Positions 33,122-41,153 are shown, counted from the stretch's first letter. The stretch: DNA of 64,000 nt from CANLBN01 sp050633525 (GCA_050633525.1 JBOEGR010000009.1:1-64000); one strand, 5' to 3'. Made by a program: numbers and translations. Notes: generated from the sequence alone by a model not told the origin.

Positions 33122-34288
33122 CTAACCTGCTTTTCTCTTTAACAAAGTCAATGTCGGCATTTTGTCGGCACTCATATTTCCAGTACCGCTCTGGCAGCTT
33201 TCACACACTTTATTTGCCGCATCCAATAACTCCTTAATTTCTGGTGCAGAGTAATGGGAGGTAATATCTCCATTGGTATGCCCCAGTAAAACCTTGCGCG
33301 TTTCTAGTGGTACACCGGCTGCTCGTAGTCGCCGTCCAAAAGTATGCTTTAGATTATGCACGCCTTTGGTATAGGTTCCACAAACAGGTAGCTCTGCATC
33401 TTTCCAGGCTCGTTTCCAGCCGTTATTGTGCATTCGCTGTATAGGTTTATCTTGATAGGTAAACACATACTGCTTATGGCCTCCTCGCCTTGCTTTAATC
33501 ACTGATGTTGCGGTGTTGTTTAATACCACTAAGCGCTCCTCGCGGTTTTTCACTAATCCTTGTTTTCCCTCATCCGTTTCGATAAACGCTGGAATTAAAA
33601 ATACACTGGTCTTTAATTCCGGTACATCCACTTCCCATTGCCATTGTAGTTGGCAGACTTCCTGATCTCTTAGCCCGGTATTCACCTTAAACAAAGCCAT
33701 TTCAGCCAAGTGCTTAGGCAATCGAGAAAATAGCCGCCGCTGCTCATCCCAACTTAATGGGTAAGGTTTTGCGGCATCCCTAACACTGGGCAAGGTCAAC
33801 AAGGGCGGTGTTTCCAGCCATGTTAAGCCAAACTCATCTCGCCAAGCGCGAGCCGCTAAATTCAAGATACGCCGAACAACACCCAAGGCATTGTTAATAC
33901 TCTTTTGTTTAACCCCTTGCTTCTTACGCGCCTTGATATAGGTTGCCAAGGTGCCATCATGCACCTGTTTAAGCGCCAACTTACCAATGAACGGCATAAG
34001 CTGTTTGAGGTGACGAGCATCAACCTTGAGACTGGCTTTATGGGTATTTTCCAGTAAATACTTGGTCGCAGCTTCTTGAAATATCCTATTAGGCCGCTTG
34101 CCGTCCTGTACCGCCAAGCGCGCTGTTTCCATTTGGTGTATTAAGTAGGCTTCTGCTTTTTGGAGGTCTTGTTCACTAAAGCCAGTGCTTTGTTGAAGGC
34201 GTCCTCCTGTGAAGTACTTGTAGCGTTTATCAATGTGCCAGGTTTCATGCCGAAGCCGGAGTCCTGGCAAGGGTTTTCGTTTTCCCAT
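33122..34288 (-). CDS. Tyrosine recombinase / integrase of the tRNA-Arg element
   Basis: A 388-aa phage-type integrase. A SAM-like core-binding domain (about residues 65-160) precedes the catalytic domain with Arg in NTGLRDQEVCQLQW, His in VHNLKHTFGRRLRAAG, LLGHTNGD and the nucleophile Tyr in ITSHYSAPE. The second Arg of the usual HxxR box reads Lys; HxLKHTFGRR is, as far as I recall, standard for this subgroup. Its 3' end lies 39 nt from the tRNA, and its last codons cover one of the presumed arm-type sites. It overlaps the upstream HTH gene by about 150 nt. Confidence 0.92.
   Translation of the reverse strand: MGKRKPLPGLRLRHETWHIDKRYKYFTGGRLQQSTGFSEQDLQKAEAYLIHQMETARLAVQDGKRPNRIFQEAATKYLLENTHKASLKVDARHLKQLMPFIGKLALKQVHDGTLATYIKARKKQGVKQKSINNALGVVRRILNLAARAWRDEFGLTWLETPPLLTLPSVRDAAKPYPLSWDEQRRLFSRLPKHLAEMALFKVNTGLRDQEVCQLQWQWEVDVPELKTSVFLIPAFIETDEGKQGLVKNREERLVVLNNTATSVIKARRGGHKQYVFTYQDKPIQRMHNNGWKRAWKDAELPVCGTYTKGVHNLKHTFGRRLRAAGVPLETRKVLLGHTNGDITSHYSAPEIKELLDAANKVCESCQSGTGNMSADKMPTLTLLKRKAG
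33153..33171. promoter_or_regulatory. Candidate integrase arm-type site, left end
   Basis: GTCGGCATTTTGTCGGCAC holds two GTCGGCA boxes 11 bp apart. A near-copy, with 17 of 19 bases identical and in the same orientation, lies at 41154-41172 near the other end of the element. Paired boxes near both att sites are what an integrase's arm-binding domain would contact. Confidence 0.55.
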
Positions 34289-34536
34289 AGCGTTTCTCCC
34301 AAGTGATACTTAGCAGAACGCCCATTGCCACGCTTATAATGCACCCACCACTCATCCAAATCAAGCCGATCAAAGCCAATACCCTGTTGACCAATGGGTG
34401 TTTCAATTAGATAAGGTCGAACGGTTTGATTAAAAACATCGCGGCTCATACCCAAATAGCCAGGGGCATCTTTCGCTCGAATGACACGGGGAAGAAGTTG
34501 AAGGTATGTTGTGGTCGTGGAGTTGTCCTGCTGCAT
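34141..34536 (-). CDS. Helix-turn-helix protein, excisionase-like, overlapping the integrase
   Basis: A protein of about 131 aa (alternative start at 34554, 6 codons earlier). RAKDAPGYLGMSRDVFNQTVRPYL is an MerR/AlpA-like helix-turn-helix (seen in parts), followed by IGFDRLDLDEWWVHYKRGNG, a wing and linker seen in small genes directly upstream of this integrase type. A role as recombination directionality factor is inferred from this position. The last 49 codons overlap the integrase gene in another frame; such long overlap appears to be normal for this pair. Confidence 0.75.
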   Translation of the reverse strand: MQQDNSTTTTYLQLLPRVIRAKDAPGYLGMSRDVFNQTVRPYLIETPIGQQGIGFDRLDLDEWWVHYKRGNGRSAKYHLGETLWENENPCQDSGFGMKPGTLINATSTSQEDAFNKALALVNKTSKKQKPT

Positions 34537-34612
34537 AGGACAACTTATAAACAATAAAAAAATTCTATTCTACAAAGAACGTTTCAGAGTTGTTAGAAAG
34601 GTAAGCCAGCGA

Positions 34613-34828
34613 TTATGGATACAACGCTTTTATATTGACTTCAAGTGCTTCGGCAAAAAGTAACACTTCATCATCCGTCACACGCCTTACTTGAGACTCG
34701 ACTTTTGCCAAAGTACTACGGCTAATATCCCAACCAAGCAAATTACAACGGGCAGTCAACTCCTCCTGAGTTAAACCTAGCTTTTCTCTATACAGCTTAA
34801 TTTGAGGGCCAACAACATTCATACGCAT
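34613..34828 (-). CDS. XRE-family repressor-like regulator
   Basis: A 71-aa single helix-turn-helix domain: VGPQIKLYREKLGLTQEELTARC, then SRSTLAKVESQVRRVTDDEV and LLFAEALEVNIKAL. There is no effector domain. It lies upstream of the HTH and integrase genes on the same strand and divergent from a small plus-strand gene, the place of an element repressor. GCTCCGAATTCGGAGC, a perfect 16-bp palindrome, covers 34830-34845 directly before its start codon and is a likely operator. Confidence 0.82.
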   Translation of the reverse strand: MRMNVVGPQIKLYREKLGLTQEELTARCNLLGWDISRSTLAKVESQVRRVTDDEVLLFAEALEVNIKALYP

Positions 34829-34829
34829 T

Positions 34830-34845
34830 GCTCCGAATTCGGAGC
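34830..34845. promoter_or_regulatory. Palindromic operator candidate beside the XRE gene
   Basis: GCTCCGAATTCGGAGC is a perfect palindrome with 8-bp arms, lying just upstream of the XRE start codon, in the spacer shared with the plus-strand small gene. Autoregulation by the XRE protein is the simplest reading. Confidence 0.55.
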
Positions 34846-34921
34846 AATATGTTAATTAATTACAAAATTAACTGAGCTAAATAGAAAAACGCGACAATCC
34901 GCTAAAACAGGAGGCATAACT

Positions 34922-35182
34922 GTGTCTGAAAATCAACCATCAAAATCAAATTATTACTCTGAGGAGTATTTTCAAACCCCTTTCCCCCCAAACCACAATC
35001 CCATTATAGGCGCATCACAGGTCGATACATTGTGTAACGCTCATAATGCACTTTGTGTTCTTCGACAAATTGTCGAACCAAAAGATTACGAAACAGAAGA
35101 GGAAATAGAAACAGGATTATTTTTTTTGATGACCTGTATTATCAATGCACTTAGCTTTGAGGTTAATCATAGGGAGTGGTAA
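34922..35182 (+). CDS. Small element-encoded protein, unknown function
   Basis: An 86-aa acidic cytoplasmic protein with a Pro/Tyr/Phe-rich N-terminus (YYSEEYFQTPFPPNHNP) and a helical C-terminus (LFFLMTCIINALSFEVNH). The start is GTG 34922, supported by a strong AGGAGG 7 nt upstream. No family is recognised. It is transcribed divergently from the XRE regulator and was probably part of the element's control or maintenance module. Confidence 0.6.
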   Translation: MSENQPSKSNYYSEEYFQTPFPPNHNPIIGASQVDTLCNAHNALCVLRQIVEPKDYETEEEIETGLFFLMTCIINALSFEVNHREW

Positions 35183-35232
35183 GGATGATAGCCAACGCTA
35201 CTTTGCCACCAACGCTATAGCCGACAAATACT

Positions 35233-35305
35233 AGCTTACTCTTTTTAGTGCCAGGAGGAGTGCCAGGTTTACCGGGCAAGCTCCTTGCACTAAAAAGAGT
35301 AAGCT
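35233..35305. repeat. 25-bp inverted repeat (long hairpin 1)
   Basis: The arm at 35233-35257 starts AGCTTACTCTTTTTAGTGC and is mirrored at 35281-35305 with a single mismatch; the outer 19 bp are perfect. The 23-nt centre contains a further short TGCC/GGCA pairing. Flanking sequence (CAACGCTACTTTGCCACC / GGTGGCGATGCGTTG) is also partly complementary, so the ancestral palindrome was longer. Confidence 0.8.
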
Positions 35306-35360
35306 GTATGCTGGTGGCGATGCGTTGATGGGATAATAACTTTAATCACAATTGCTCTAC

Positions 35361-35397
35361 CCCGCGTCTCCTCGTTAATATTACGAGGAGACGCGGG
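35361..35397. repeat. 14-bp GC-rich hairpin with TTAATATTA loop (hairpin 2)
   Basis: CCCGCGTCTCCTCG (35361-35374) and CGAGGAGACGCGGG (35384-35397) pair perfectly around the 9-nt loop TTAATATTA. Loop plus first stem base contain TAATATTAC. No T-run follows on either strand, so it is not a typical terminator. Confidence 0.8.
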
Positions 35398-36150
35398 CTC
35401 TAAACCACTGAAATACCAATAAAAAAATACTGTTTCCGAAAACCATGCGTGGAATACGGTAAAAAAACTATTGCGATAGGCAAACAACTCTTTTAATCTA
35501 ACGACAGGATGAAAAATTGTTATGGCCACTTGCACTAGCAAGTAACAATCTCGCCAACGGCCAAATAACTCACGACTATCGTGAAATCAATAACACGCTG
35601 TGGTGCCCTCATCACCTCTGCGTAAATCCTCGACAGCATTTAAGTCGAATCAATCTTATGCAATACAAGTTTGCATACCCTCACACTGAAACTTAGGTGT
35701 GTCAAAAAACTACATAAACACGAACGCATATAATCTCAATGAGGTAATGGGCTATTCGTCGCTTTATGTCTATACCATAACCAGAGCCCAACTGGTTACT
35801 CATAAGGATGTGGGATTAAACAAAGTGGGTTAATCGTAAATTTATAGAAAATAAACCATTGAACTCAAATATAAATTGAATAGTTAACAGGAGACTTTAT
35901 ATGCAGCGAAAATAGAGTGTAGTACGTTATAAAGTAGTAATCATAGAAAACACTTAACCAACACCCTAACGGTACTTACGCAGTCCGTTATTGACTTATA
36001 CAAGTCATACTTAAGTATGGGAGTAGTGCCCCTTTGATCAGTTCCGCGCAAGCGGTTATGTTCTGTAATCAGCACATAAGATCGTTAGCACTCACCAGAG
36101 CCATTGCACTAACAGTTATAGAAGCTGTAACGACTTAAGAGGTTAAGTGG

Positions 36151-36212
36151 CAGAGCAGATGTGCCCTTAAATAGCATAGTAAAATAGGTTATTTAAGGGC
36201 ACGTCTGCTCTG
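36151..36212. repeat. 23-bp inverted repeat (long hairpin 3)
   Basis: The arm at 36151-36173 starts CAGAGCAGATGTGCCCTT and is mirrored at 36190-36212 with one mismatch, around a 16-nt loop. It ends about 50-75 nt before the start of the second recombinase gene. A GTAACG motif stands on both sides of it. A regulatory hairpin or a recombinase site is possible. Confidence 0.8.
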
Positions 36213-36287
36213 TCTTCTAAAAACATTCAAAAAAGTCTGTAACGTTTCTTGCGGTATAGAATGTTATTAGTCGGTAAGCTTATTGGT

Positions 36288-37154
36288 ATGAAAAGCTTAT
36301 CTTATTCTTTACAGGAACTGTGCAAACGTAACCGTGATGGTGGTTTTTCCACGCAGAAAAAACGCGAACGCCTCTTGGTGCTCATTGCAAAGCAACTTAA
36401 AGCATTGGGCTATCGAAAAATGACACCCCACTCACTGAAGCCAAAGCATGTAGAAAGCTTGGTTGCTTATTGGCAATCTCAAGAGCTAAAAGTAAGTACC
36501 ATAAAATCTCGCATGTCTGCATTGCGCTGGTGGGCGGCGAAGGTCAATAAGCACAATGTGATCGCTCGCTCTAATGCTCACTACGGTATTAGCAATAGAG
36601 AGTATAAATCGAATATCTCCAAAGCCCGTGATATTACCGAAGAGCAAATAAAATCCATTGGCGACCCTAGAATCGAAGCTAGCTTAAAACTCATCAAAGC
36701 CTTCGGTCTACGCAAAGCCGAAGCCATCAAAATTATTCCCATGTTGGCAGACAAGGGTGACAGACTCTTTTTAAAATCCAGTTGGTGTAAAGGTGGACGG
36801 GAACGTACCATTCCTATTCTGACAGATTATCAACGGCAAGCACTGGAAGAAGCCAAACAAGTAGCAGGAAATGGTTCTTTAATTCCACCTAATAAAAAAT
36901 TTAGTCAACAACGCGACCGTTACGACTACTTAATCCGAAAAGCAGGTTTACGTAATCTGCATGGTGTCAGGCATCAATACGCCCAACAGCGTTACAAAAC
37001 CTTAACGGGTTGGGAATGCCCCCAGCGAGGCGGGCCACACAGGAAGGAATTAACCGGAGAACGCAAAAATGTAGATATTCGTGCTAGAATTACAATTTCC
37101 AATGAATTGGGGCATAATCGGATTGAGATTGTGGAAACTTATTTAGGTGCGTAA
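36288..37154 (+). CDS. Second tyrosine recombinase (integrase_1 type)
   Basis: A tyrosine recombinase of about 288 aa; ATG 36288 (MKSLSYSLQELCKRN) is preferred over ATG 36261 and TTG 36249. The N-terminal SAM-like domain (STQKKRERLLVLIAKQL) is followed by catalytic Arg in KAFGLRKAEAIKI, Lys in SSWCKGGRERTIPIL, His/Arg in LHGVRHQYAQQR, His in NELGHNRIEIVE and the nucleophile Tyr in ETYLGA, five residues before the end. All active-site residues are present. It belongs to a different lineage from the integrase beside the tRNA. Its stop is followed at once by an assembly gap flanked by an inverted repeat. Confidence 0.85.
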   Translation: MKSLSYSLQELCKRNRDGGFSTQKKRERLLVLIAKQLKALGYRKMTPHSLKPKHVESLVAYWQSQELKVSTIKSRMSALRWWAAKVNKHNVIARSNAHYGISNREYKSNISKARDITEEQIKSIGDPRIEASLKLIKAFGLRKAEAIKIIPMLADKGDRLFLKSSWCKGGRERTIPILTDYQRQALEEAKQVAGNGSLIPPNKKFSQQRDRYDYLIRKAGLRNLHGVRHQYAQQRYKTLTGWECPQRGGPHRKELTGERKNVDIRARITISNELGHNRIEIVETYLGA

Positions 37155-37290
37155 GTTATTNNNNNNNNNNNNNNNNNNNNNNNNNNNNNNNNNNNNNNNN
37201 NNNNNNNNNNNNNNNNNNNNNNNNNNNNNNNNNNNNNNNNNNNNNNNNNNNNNNNNNNNNNNNNNNNNAATAACTTACGCACCTAAATAA
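37139..37290. other. Assembly gap (108 N) flanked by a 22-bp inverted repeat
   Basis: N occupy 37161-37268. The 22 nt before it (37139-37160, ending GTGCGTAAGTTATT) reappear as an exact reverse complement right after it (37269-37290). The left copy encodes the recombinase's last residues YLGA-stop. The right copy in reverse encodes the same end. The contigs therefore broke inside an inverted duplication, or at a true recombination site. Confidence 0.85.
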
Positions 37291-37380
37291 ATTTTATGTG
37301 TAGCTCAACATAAGCGTTATATTGGATATTAAAAAATATTGTTCATAACTTTATCTCTTTAATTTATCAATATTGGTATG

Positions 37381-37619
37381 CTATTCCGTAAAGGTGCTAT
37401 GAATAATATCACTAAAATGATCAACTATTTTTTGGTGTGGCCATTGCTGATCTGCATATAAAAGTTCGTATACTTGTGGGGACATAATAGTAAATGCAAT
37501 ACTAACGGCAGTTTAAGTTTTTGCATGACTTCACTATCACCAATTAATTCTTCGCTACCTTTTGTTAACGCTTCACGAGTCAGGCCCTCTAATTTATGTC
37601 TAATGATAGGTTTTAGCAG
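37381..37619 (-). pseudogene. Remnant resembling the C-terminal part of a TetR-like regulator
   Basis: On the minus strand, two frames in succession look coding. LLKPIIRHKLEGLTREALTKG and following residues run from about 37619 to 37490, and MSPQVYELLYADQQWPHQK continues in another frame from 37485 to a stop at 37381-37383. Together they look like one helical C-terminal domain broken by a frameshift and lacking any N-terminal DNA-binding part. The TetR assignment is only an impression from the helical pattern. Confidence 0.35.
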
Positions 37620-37817
37620 TTAATAATGTACAACATTAGAATATGAAAAAGCCTGAAATTTTTGTTGTTAATATCTTTAATCGCACATTCATTTTAACAA
37701 CTTTTAGCTCAGGTCTTCTTTAAATGTATCCAACTATGGGACAACAATGGCCCATTGCGCCTTTTACAAGCAATCACAATATGTCCGTAGTTGGAATAGT
37801 AAAGTATAAGAATCTTG

Positions 37818-38411
37818 TTATTTAATAGCGCTCCTGCGTGGCTGAAATGCTTTCCAAACGGATAGCTTCTTAGGTGCAATGGAGCAGGTGTCAAGATATA
37901 AAGCTCGCCATTTATGATCAGGGCTAAACGTAACATCTGAAACATTACCTGCGGTTAAGCACAGATTTGTATTTTTAAGTTCAATACGCCCATCTCTACG
38001 ATGGATAAATGATTGTAAATTAGCGGGATGAAAAGGCGATTGTCGCGTTTTGGGATTATGGGCACATGGCCGGAGAATTAATGGTGTTTTTGGCAAAGAA
38101 CGACCATCGCGACCAAGCGATGTGACACAGGCATCGTATGCCGGAAAACGTATGGTATTTGTTTTGTTATCGAAAATCACAGCTTCATCAGCGTAAAAGT
38201 GTGGCCCTTTACAATTATGCACATTCAGCGGCACAGTAAGATCTACCCAGTTGCCAGAACCTGCTACATCTAGGCAATATCCATCTTGAGGTCTGTCTAG
38301 CATAGCATTTAATCGCAAATAGCCCGCACCTTCTTGCCAAGCAAATGTAGATTTAGAAAAGCAGAAAAATATAAACATCAAGGTTATCAAAGTCTTTGTA
38401 TTAATAATCAT
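37818..38411 (-). CDS. Secreted beta-trefoil (ricin-lectin-like) protein
   Basis: About 197 aa from ATG 38411, which has AAAGGAAA upstream and opens a signal peptide ending STFAW (the frame also allows a start at 38438). The mature part has three loosely repeated blocks, each with a Cys and an Asp/Asn-rich turn: YCLDVAGSGNWVDLTVPLNVHNC, DACVTSLG..PLILRPC and NLCLTAG..ALYLDTC (each seen in parts). The L-x(n)-C spacing resembles ricin-type trefoils, although the QxW motifs are worn. It may bind carbohydrates outside the cell. It is cargo of the element. Confidence 0.55.
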   Translation of the reverse strand: MIINTKTLITLMFIFFCFSKSTFAWQEGAGYLRLNAMLDRPQDGYCLDVAGSGNWVDLTVPLNVHNCKGPHFYADEAVIFDNKTNTIRFPAYDACVTSLGRDGRSLPKTPLILRPCAHNPKTRQSPFHPANLQSFIHRRDGRIELKNTNLCLTAGNVSDVTFSPDHKWRALYLDTCSIAPKKLSVWKAFQPRRSAIK

Positions 38412-38526
38412 TTTGTTTCCTTTATTTTTTAGTTGCACACATAGCTGTTTTCTATTAGTTTAATTGGGCGTAAACCAACTCTATACCAACAGATAAAAAT
38501 TTGGGCTAGAACATACACCGCCTTAT

Positions 38527-39045
38527 CTATAACATACGATTTAAGACATCATTTTCTTTACCCTCAAAAAAACGGTGCTTAATTACAGCAGCGACATGTA
38601 GAATAACCAATATCAAAAGTAGATAAGCTGATATCCAATGTACTTCTCTTGATAGAGCAAAAAGCCACTCGCTCTTGCCAATAACATTAGGCACAATAAA
38701 GCCGAAAAATGGAACATCATAACCACCAGAGCTGGAATAGATGTAACCGACAATAGGGATAGTAATCATTAGAAAATACAGAACCTTATGGGCAATATGT
38801 GACAATTTTTTTGTGGGTTTATCAATACCTTCAGGAAGCGGAGGTATACTTGTATAGCGCCGCAATATGACACGAAGTGGAAATAAAAGAATAATGAGTA
38901 CCCCGAATGTTTTATGCCAGTCATAAAAAGTATACTTCCCCTGTTCAGGAATCAGCCCGACCATATACCAACCAATCGCAATAAGGCCTAAAATACAAAT
39001 AGCCATTAGCCAATGGGTGGCTCGCAGTAAAATATGATATTTCAT
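38527..39045 (-). CDS. Cytochrome b561 family protein
   Basis: A 172-aa di-haem membrane cytochrome with four hydrophobic helices. Haem-ligand histidines are visible in LLRATHWLMAICILG, FYDWHKTFGVL, KLSHIAHKVLYFL and HVAAVIKHRFFEG, the cytochrome b561 (YodB/CybB) pattern. It would pass electrons between quinol and periplasmic acceptors, for example superoxide. It follows the nitroreductase gene by 12 nt and so ends an operon with the exporter and nitroreductase. The second copy of that cassette lacks it. Confidence 0.88.
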   Translation of the reverse strand: MKYHILLRATHWLMAICILGLIAIGWYMVGLIPEQGKYTFYDWHKTFGVLIILLFPLRVILRRYTSIPPLPEGIDKPTKKLSHIAHKVLYFLMITIPIVGYIYSSSGGYDVPFFGFIVPNVIGKSEWLFALSREVHWISAYLLLILVILHVAAVIKHRFFEGKENDVLNRML

Positions 39046-39057
39046 CTGATATTCTCT

Positions 39058-39663
39058 TTATTTAAATCTATTTTTTATTAAAACTTGATTAATAAGCAGC
39101 TGCCCCGGCTTTTGTCGTGCTGGTTTTGCGGCTTTACCCACGACAAGCATCATGCCAATAATATGATCTTCTGGTAGCTCAATAAGCTTCGCCACTTGTT
39201 GGTGATCGAAACCAATCATTGGGCAAGAGTCATAGCCCAATGCTTTGGCTGAAAGCATTGCCGTTTGAGCAACGATGCCCACAGAGCGTAAGGCTTCATC
39301 TCTTTGTAATTGTTCTTTACCATCATAAAAGTCTTTGATCATAGGTAGCATCATGTCTCTAGCGGCAACCGGCGCATCGCGCCAATATTGCTCTGGGGCT
39401 TTTTCCCAGGCTTTGACATCAGCACACAGAATAAATAGTAAAGATGCATCAGTGACTTGTTCTTGCCCCCATGAAGCTTCTTGTATTTCTTTTCGCAAAC
39501 GCTTATCTTCAATGAGTACAAATCGCCAGTGTTGAAGATTAAAAGATGTTGGTGCTTCTAGCATATGTTCTAACAAGCAATTGATATCCTTTTCAGGTAT
39601 CTTAAATGTTGAATCATAATGCTTGACGGCTCGTCGAGATTTAATAGCTTCTAGAGTATTCAT
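39058..39663 (-). CDS. Nitroreductase-family FMN oxidoreductase (element copy)
   Basis: A 201-aa nitroreductase-fold protein. IKSRRAVKHYDSTFKIPE is the FMN-binding Arg block, PTSFNLQHWRFVLI the second phosphate/isoalloxazine site, and YDSCPMIGFDHQQVAKLI the conserved C-terminal region. It reduces quinones, nitro compounds or similar acceptors with NAD(P)H. ATG 39663 overlaps the exporter stop as ATGA and matches the paralogue's start, so I prefer it to the longer frame. It is roughly 80% identical by eye to the copy at 41553-42161. Confidence 0.9.
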   Translation of the reverse strand: MNTLEAIKSRRAVKHYDSTFKIPEKDINCLLEHMLEAPTSFNLQHWRFVLIEDKRLRKEIQEASWGQEQVTDASLLFILCADVKAWEKAPEQYWRDAPVAARDMMLPMIKDFYDGKEQLQRDEALRSVGIVAQTAMLSAKALGYDSCPMIGFDHQQVAKLIELPEDHIIGMMLVVGKAAKPARQKPGQLLINQVLIKNRFK

Positions 39664-40514
39664 ACTGGTTTCTCCTCTGTCATACTGGTTACGAGAATAC
39701 TGATAAAAATAATAACAACGCCAATCAACTGAAATGTACTTAGGTTTTGGCCCAATACCAGCCAACCTAGTACAATGGCTGTCACGGGGCTTAAAAAACC
39801 TAGGGTTGATACTTGGACTGGGTTAAGTTTGGTTACGCCGTTAAACCATAAGATATAAGACAGTAATGCACCGACAAGACCAAGCCATAAGAGACCACTG
39901 ACGCTTTTCATATTAAGTACAGGGAAATTGGGTTCAAGGTATAAAGCCAGGGGCAACAGCAACAATCCGCCTGCTGTTAGTTGCCAGCCGGTAAAAGCAA
40001 GCAATGAACTGTTACTGCGCCATTGTTTACTTAAAACCGTACCCAGTGCCATTGAGGCGGCACCTACAAGTGCAGCAACAACCCCAATCCCATCAAGATC
40101 AGCTGTCGATTTCAAAACAAGCAGAGCAACACCAGCAACACCCATCACCGCCGAGACAATAGAAAGCGGCTTAATATTGTTGTTGAACAAGCCGTATGCT
40201 AATCCAATCACCATGAGTGGCTGTAAAGCGCCCAAGGTCGCAGCGATACCGCCGGGTAATCGATAAGCTGCAATAAACAGGCAAATCCAAAAAACCGTAA
40301 AGTTCAGCCCACCTAAAATAAATACTTTTAACCACTGGTTTTTGGGCGGCCACTGACGCAGGAGGATAAGTATCAGCACCCCAGCCGGTAGCGCTCTCAA
40401 CATAGCAATCGTAATAGGGTAATCCTCTGGTAACCATTCGCTAGTAACCAAGTAGGTTGTTCCCCAAATAATAGGTGCAAGCATTGTCAGTGGAAGAGTC
40501 ATAACTGAGGACAT
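39660..40514 (-). CDS. DMT-superfamily exporter, EamA/PecM-like (element copy)
   Basis: About 284 aa with ten hydrophobic helices in two EamA repeats. LAPIIWGTTYLVTSEWLP and RLPGGIAATLGALQPL are conserved in the PecM-like group. PecM exports pigment or small metabolites and is paired with the MarR regulator PecS, as here. ATG 40514 aligns with the start of the second copy; ATG 40532 would abut the operator directly. Coupled by ATGA to the nitroreductase. The substrate is unknown; the pairing suggests efflux of a redox-active or aromatic compound. Confidence 0.88.
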   Translation of the reverse strand: MSSVMTLPLTMLAPIIWGTTYLVTSEWLPEDYPITIAMLRALPAGVLILILLRQWPPKNQWLKVFILGGLNFTVFWICLFIAAYRLPGGIAATLGALQPLMVIGLAYGLFNNNIKPLSIVSAVMGVAGVALLVLKSTADLDGIGVVAALVGAASMALGTVLSKQWRSNSSLLAFTGWQLTAGGLLLLPLALYLEPNFPVLNMKSVSGLLWLGLVGALLSYILWFNGVTKLNPVQVSTLGFLSPVTAIVLGWLVLGQNLSTFQLIGVVIIFISILVTSMTEEKPV

Positions 40515-40532
40515 GATCTTTACCCATCTCAT

Positions 40533-40606
40533 TTATCTCGAAATCAAGATAAAGTAAATTTGTCTTGATGTCAAGATAAAACCTTATTATTTTGACGCCG
40601 AGATAA
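40533..40606. promoter_or_regulatory. Three MarR-type operators at 27-bp spacing (copy 1)
   Basis: Sites TTATCTCGA-AA-TCAAGATAA (40533-40552), TTGTCTTGA-TG-TCAAGATAA (40560-40579) and a weaker TTATTTTGA-CG-CCGAGATAA (40587-40606) share the palindrome TTATCTTGA-NN-TCAAGATAA. Their centres are exactly 27 bp apart. They fill the spacer between the divergent exporter and PecS-like genes, so the regulator probably represses both. The second copy keeps two such sites with the same spacing. Confidence 0.75.
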
Positions 40607-40626
40607 AAATGTAGGATTATAAATCG

Positions 40627-41118
40627 ATGAAAAATGATCAAGTTGATAGAATCCTACAACAGTGGGAACGTGAGCGCTCCGACCTTGATACCAGCCCAAT
40701 GGCAATAACCGGGCGCATTATGAGAATTTCGATATGCTTTAAGGAGGCAATGGAGAACACTTTTCGGCCTTTCGGCCTTAATTTCGCAGGTTTCGATCTG
40801 CTGGCAACGTTATTGCGGTCGGGCAGCCCATATACCTTGTCACCCGGTGAATTATTACAGTCAACGATGGTGACCTCAGGCACTCTAACAAACCGTATTG
40901 ACCGTCTTGAAAAAGTAGGTTTGGTTAGTAGAACACAAAATCTAGAAGATAAACGCAGCTATATGATCGGTTTGACCGATAGAGGATATAACCTCATTAA
41001 TGAGGTGCTTGAAGCTCACGTCAAAACATTACATGAAATAACAGAATCAATTTCAGCTCGGGATCGCGCTACATTAAGCGAATTACTGCAAAAGATAACC
41101 GCTTCCTTTGAGGGGTAA
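40627..41118 (+). CDS. MarR-family regulator, PecS-like (element copy)
   Basis: A 163-aa winged-helix regulator. The N-terminus ILQQWERERSDLDTSPMAITGRIMRIS is the hallmark of the PecS subgroup (seen in parts). The DNA-binding helix region is SPGELLQSTMVTSGTLTNRIDRLEK, and the wing EDKRSYMIGLTDRG. PecS proteins respond to redox stress or aromatic ligands such as urate and control the divergent pecM. Three operators lie directly upstream. About 80% identical by eye to the copy at 43098. Confidence 0.88.
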   Translation: MKNDQVDRILQQWERERSDLDTSPMAITGRIMRISICFKEAMENTFRPFGLNFAGFDLLATLLRSGSPYTLSPGELLQSTMVTSGTLTNRIDRLEKVGLVSRTQNLEDKRSYMIGLTDRGYNLINEVLEAHVKTLHEITESISARDRATLSELLQKITASFEG

Positions 41119-41153
41119 ATAGGATAATATTTCTGCTTAAAATCCGATTTTGC

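Larger units (their letters stand above)
35183..36287. other. Hairpin-rich non-coding region of the element
   Basis: About 1.1 kb without a credible gene. It holds three long inverted repeats (35233-35305, 35361-35397, 36151-36212) and shorter palindromes such as CATACTTAAGTATG (36006-36019). At 35901 an ATG with a good upstream AGGAGA opens only MQRK before a stop, a possible gene remnant or leader peptide. The region could hold an origin, a structured RNA or recombination sites. Confidence 0.55.

Noticed and set aside
35290..35541. 83-aa minus-strand reading frame in the hairpin region
   Set aside because: It runs through both arms of the palindromic DNA, has no ribosome binding site and no family-like composition.
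35233..36212. Integron attC sites for the second recombinase
   Set aside because: I looked for the paired RYYYAAC/GTTRRRY boxes at the hairpin bases and did not find them, and the recombinase lacks the visible features of an integron integrase.
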